Source of the DNA: an uncultured Lachnospiraceae bacterium
GTDB taxonomy: Bacteria > Bacillota > Clostridia > Lachnospirales > Lachnospiraceae
Reading direction: 5' to 3'
NCBI GenBank assembly: GCA_946633495.1
Contig: CAMPAX010000105.1
Coordinates: 1 to 7,984, forward strand
Length of the DNA: 7,984 nt
Below, piece after piece: positions 6,787-7,984 of the stretch. The notes beneath the pieces are model-generated. The model searched no databases and was not told the origin of the DNA. It was given only the letters and a program-made list of their open reading frames with translations. The position numbers were made by a program, and so were the translations under genes. Positions within the stretch are counted from its first letter, which is position 1, and every line of letters begins with the position of its first letter.

Positions 6787-7527
6787 TTACATTTTTCGGA
6801 ACTTACGATTCCGATAATCCTTCGGCGTCTCTCCTGTCACCTTCTTAAATACACTGATAAAATAGCTGTGGGACGAAAAGCCAAGATCCGTGGCGATCTC
6901 GATGCTGCTTTTCTCCGTAAAACGAAGCAGGTCCTGCGCTTCCTCAACCTTTTTATCCCTGATATATTCACTGACCGAACGTCCGGTCTCCTTCCGAAAA
7001 AGTTTCGAAAGGTAGGTTTCATTAAGGTTTACATAATTTGCAAGATCGTCCATGGATATCTTCTCATGCAGATGCTGACCGATATAGTCCATACATTTGA
7101 CGATCTGGACGGAATGCACGGGTTTCTGCTGCCTTTTGGCCATAGTTTTTGCGAAACCCTTTATCATTTCCAGCTGGCATTCCCAAACCTGCTCCGGTGT
7201 TTGCTGTTTATCCGCACGAAGAATATAGGTATCACTCAGCTTGTAAGCGACATCCTGCTCAAGTCCGTGGCTGATACATACCCGTGTGATCATGGTGGTC
7301 ATGGCCACAAAATGATACATTGCATTCCGAAGCGGATTCTCTGAAAGAACGCCCCGTTCTTTTGCGTCGGATCTCGGCTTTCCATGCATGTAGCCCTCGA
7401 TCCGATCCACTTTCCCCTCGGCGATCAGATTGTAAAGCCCCATCTCTCCCTCAAAAGCGGGATGCTTCGTCTCTTCTTCCCTTTCCTGGAAAAGATTCCT
7501 GATATACTCTTCGTGGATCTCTGCCAT
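6787..7527 (-). CDS. AraC-family transcriptional regulator
   Basis: A 246-residue DNA-binding regulator. The C-terminal third (about 140-243) carries the two helix-turn-helix units of the AraC/XylS family (PF12833): first I-S-M-D-D-L-A-N-Y-V-N-L-N-E-T-Y-L-S-K-L-F (157-177), then S-I-E-I-A-T-D-L-G-F-S-S-H-S-Y-F (208-223), followed by the signature F-K-K-V-T-G-E-T-P-K-D-Y-R (227-239). The N-terminal part lacks the beta-strand, cupin-like look of sugar sensors. It appears helical, with R-N-A-M-Y-H-F-V-A-M-T-T-M-I-T-R (67-82) and L-S-D-T-Y-I (97-102), a pattern I associate with clostridial AraC proteins of unknown ligand. A near-ideal AGGAGG lies 7 bases before the ATG at 7527. Possible targets are its own promoter and the downstream relP and envelope genes; nothing here proves that. 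Confidence 0.92.
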   Translation of the reverse strand: MAEIHEEYIRNLFQEREEETKHPAFEGEMGLYNLIAEGKVDRIEGYMHGKPRSDAKERGVLSENPLRNAMYHFVAMTTMITRVCISHGLEQDVAYKLSDTYILRADKQQTPEQVWECQLEMIKGFAKTMAKRQQKPVHSVQIVKCMDYIGQHLHEKISMDDLANYVNLNETYLSKLFRKETGRSVSEYIRDKKVEEAQDLLRFTEKSSIEIATDLGFSSHSYFISVFKKVTGETPKDYRNRKFRKM

Positions 7528-7545
7528 ATTTTAACCTCCTGATCT
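7528..7545 (-). promoter_or_regulatory. Strong ribosome-binding site of the AraC-family gene
   Basis: AGGAGG at 7535-7540 stands 7 bases before the ATG. This is a full match to the anti-Shine-Dalgarno core and fixes the start codon of the regulator. Confidence 0.85.
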
Positions 7546-7565
7546 GATTCTCTGCCGTACCCTTC

Positions 7566-7593
7566 TCTCACGCATGCCCCCACATCCGTGAGA
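7566..7593 (-). promoter_or_regulatory. Leader hairpin or dyad operator upstream of the AraC-family gene
   Basis: TCTCACG (7566-7572) and CGTGAGA (7587-7593) are perfect inverted copies of seven bases around a 14-base centre. On the minus strand the centre can pair further, ATG with CAT, one mismatch inside. It lies between the proposed promoter and the ribosome site, about 38 bases before the start codon. No U-tract follows, so it is not a typical terminator. It may be a mRNA leader structure or a binding site for a dimeric regulator, possibly the AraC protein itself. Confidence 0.45.
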
Positions 7594-7636
7594 AACTTTT
7601 AAATTCCGCCATAAAATTCTTACAAAACACAGTTTT

Positions 7637-7646
7637 ATTATATACC
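7637..7646 (-). promoter_or_regulatory. Probable sigma-A promoter -10 region for the AraC-family gene
   Basis: On the minus strand the bases read TTGGTATATAATAAAA, which contains a perfect TATAAT (7642-7637) and, one step over, TATATA preceded by TGG (an extended -10). No good TTGACA-like -35 is found 16-18 bases upstream, so if real it would rely on the extended -10 or on an activator. It would give a leader of about 100 bases carrying the 7566-7593 hairpin. Confidence 0.5.
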
Positions 7647-7752
7647 AAATAAACCATTTCCGCTATATTAGTTTTCAGAAAGATAAAGCCCCCTGTTTAA
7701 AGAGGATTCCCCTTAATCTTCTTTAATCATAATATTTTAACCTTCACTAACG

Positions 7753-7793
7753 TAACCGGATGGACATAATGCCCATCCGGTTATCCCTTTTTT
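7753..7793 (+). terminator. Strong hairpin with T-run on the plus strand
   Basis: TAACCGGATGG (7753-7763) and CCATCCGGTTA (7773-7783) are perfect 11-base inverted copies. One mismatch inside, CA and TG can pair as well, leaving a three-base loop. On the plus strand a run of six T (7788-7793) follows after four bases, which is terminator-like for rightward transcription. On the minus strand no T-run follows. No rightward gene is seen in the window, so the purpose is unclear: it may block antisense transcription or serve as an RNA structure or DNA dyad. Confidence 0.55.
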
Positions 7794-7806
7794 ACGGCAT
7801 GAATCG

Positions 7807-7838
7807 AAAAAAAGGGCAGTTCCCGCCGGGGCCGCCCT
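7807..7838 (-). terminator. Intrinsic terminator for the gene at the right edge
   Basis: On the minus strand AGGGC (7838-7834) and GCCCT (7817-7813) pair around a G+C-rich loop in which a CCC-GGG pairing is also possible. The stem leads straight into a run of seven to eight T (7814-7807 side). It lies about 35 bases after the stop codon at 7873-7875, exactly where a terminator for that reading frame would be expected. Confidence 0.75.
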
Positions 7839-7872
7839 GTTTCTCTGATATTTCTGCACGTATCTTTTGCTT

Positions 7873-7984
7873 CTACAGTACCACCGTAAAGGTGATCATC
7901 TCATTCTTATATGCCACACTGATCTTCCCCTTAAACATTTCCGGATCGACACCAGCTCCCGAAGTCCGCCTTCATCTGCCTTTA
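7873..7984 (-). pseudogene. C-terminal end of a possible GHKL sensor histidine kinase, apparently frame-broken
   Basis: In one minus-strand frame, bases 7938-7873 encode M-F-K-G-K-I-S-V-A-Y-K-N-E-M-I-T-F-T-V-V-L before a TAG. The pattern G-K-I-S-V-x-Y-x-x-x-M-x-T-F-T-V-x-L resembles the final beta strands of GHKL-type ATPases of quorum-sensing or LytS/VirS-like kinases, read from memory. That frame meets a TGA at 7974-7972. In the adjacent frame the preceding bases read G-G-L-R-E-L-V-S-I-R-K, similar to the G-x-G-L-x-S-I-R box that comes just before it in such kinases. The two halves therefore seem to be joined by a frame change, and the spacing is about three residues short. It may be a decayed gene or a sequence error at the edge; with only 112 bases the identity is tentative. 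The terminator at 7807-7838 follows it. Confidence 0.35.

Larger units (their letters stand above)
7528..7872. other. Gene-free control region upstream of the AraC-family gene
   Basis: No convincing reading frame lies here on either strand. From right to left it holds a terminator for the gene at the right edge (7807-7838), a second very regular hairpin (7753-7783), an AT-rich stretch (about 7600-7750) with a likely promoter, and a leader hairpin (7566-7593) before the AraC gene. The AT-rich stretch also contains two close GATTAA copies on the minus strand (around 7713-7728), which are noted but have no known meaning. Confidence 0.7.

Noticed and set aside
6769..7344. Plus-strand open frame of 191 codons
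   Set aside because: It is antisense to the clearly recognised AraC-family gene, and its translation has no family features.

Overview
This window reads as a chromosomal piece of a low-to-mid G+C Firmicute, most likely a clostridial gut anaerobe of the Lachnospiraceae type. That assignment is an inference from three things: the protein families (choline-binding-like wall repeats, DUF348/G5 lipoprotein, DHHW/AlgJ-like protein, helical AraC regulator), the strong purine-rich Shine-Dalgarno sites, and the general style of the proteins. No rRNA, tRNA, CRISPR array, insertion sequence or phage gene is visible. Every gene I can support lies on the minus strand, so transcription runs right to left.

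Layout in order of transcription. At the right edge (7873-7984) is the last part of what looks like a sensor-kinase ATPase (GHKL) C-terminus. It can only be read by changing frame, and it is followed by a good intrinsic terminator (7807-7838). A 345-base gene-free stretch then holds a second, very regular hairpin (7753-7783), a likely promoter (around 7637-7644) and a leader hairpin (7566-7593). Next come an AraC-family regulator (6787-7527) and a small alarmone synthetase of the RelP/YwaC type (6032-6697). After these is an envelope block: a membrane-anchored SanA/YdcF-like DUF218 protein (5150-5911), an AlgI-like MBOAT acyltransferase (3694-5079) and its usual partner, a DHHW/AlgJ-like SGNH-type protein (2103-3590). 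They are followed by a DUF348x3-G5 lipoprotein (1070-1993), a Nudix hydrolase of the ADP-ribose pyrophosphatase kind (386-946), and the start of a secreted protein with 21-residue cell-wall-binding repeats that runs off the left edge (1-341).

How the genes may work together. The MBOAT and AlgJ-like pair is the classical arrangement for acetylating an exported polysaccharide: the MBOAT moves the acyl group across the membrane and the AlgJ-like protein transfers or handles it outside. The SanA/YdcF-like protein, the G5 lipoprotein and the wall-repeat protein all act at the membrane or wall, so the window is best read as a cell-envelope maintenance or modification region. A RelP-type (p)ppGpp synthetase fits that theme, because its relative ywaC in Bacillus subtilis belongs to the cell-wall-stress response. 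Gaps between genes are 44 to 123 bases with no clear U-tracted terminator inside the block, so read-through is possible but not shown. Most of the content is recognisable. The less ordinary parts are the exact gene grouping, the shortened G5 lipoprotein, the low-complexity insert in the AlgJ-like protein, and the hairpins and broken kinase end at the right edge.
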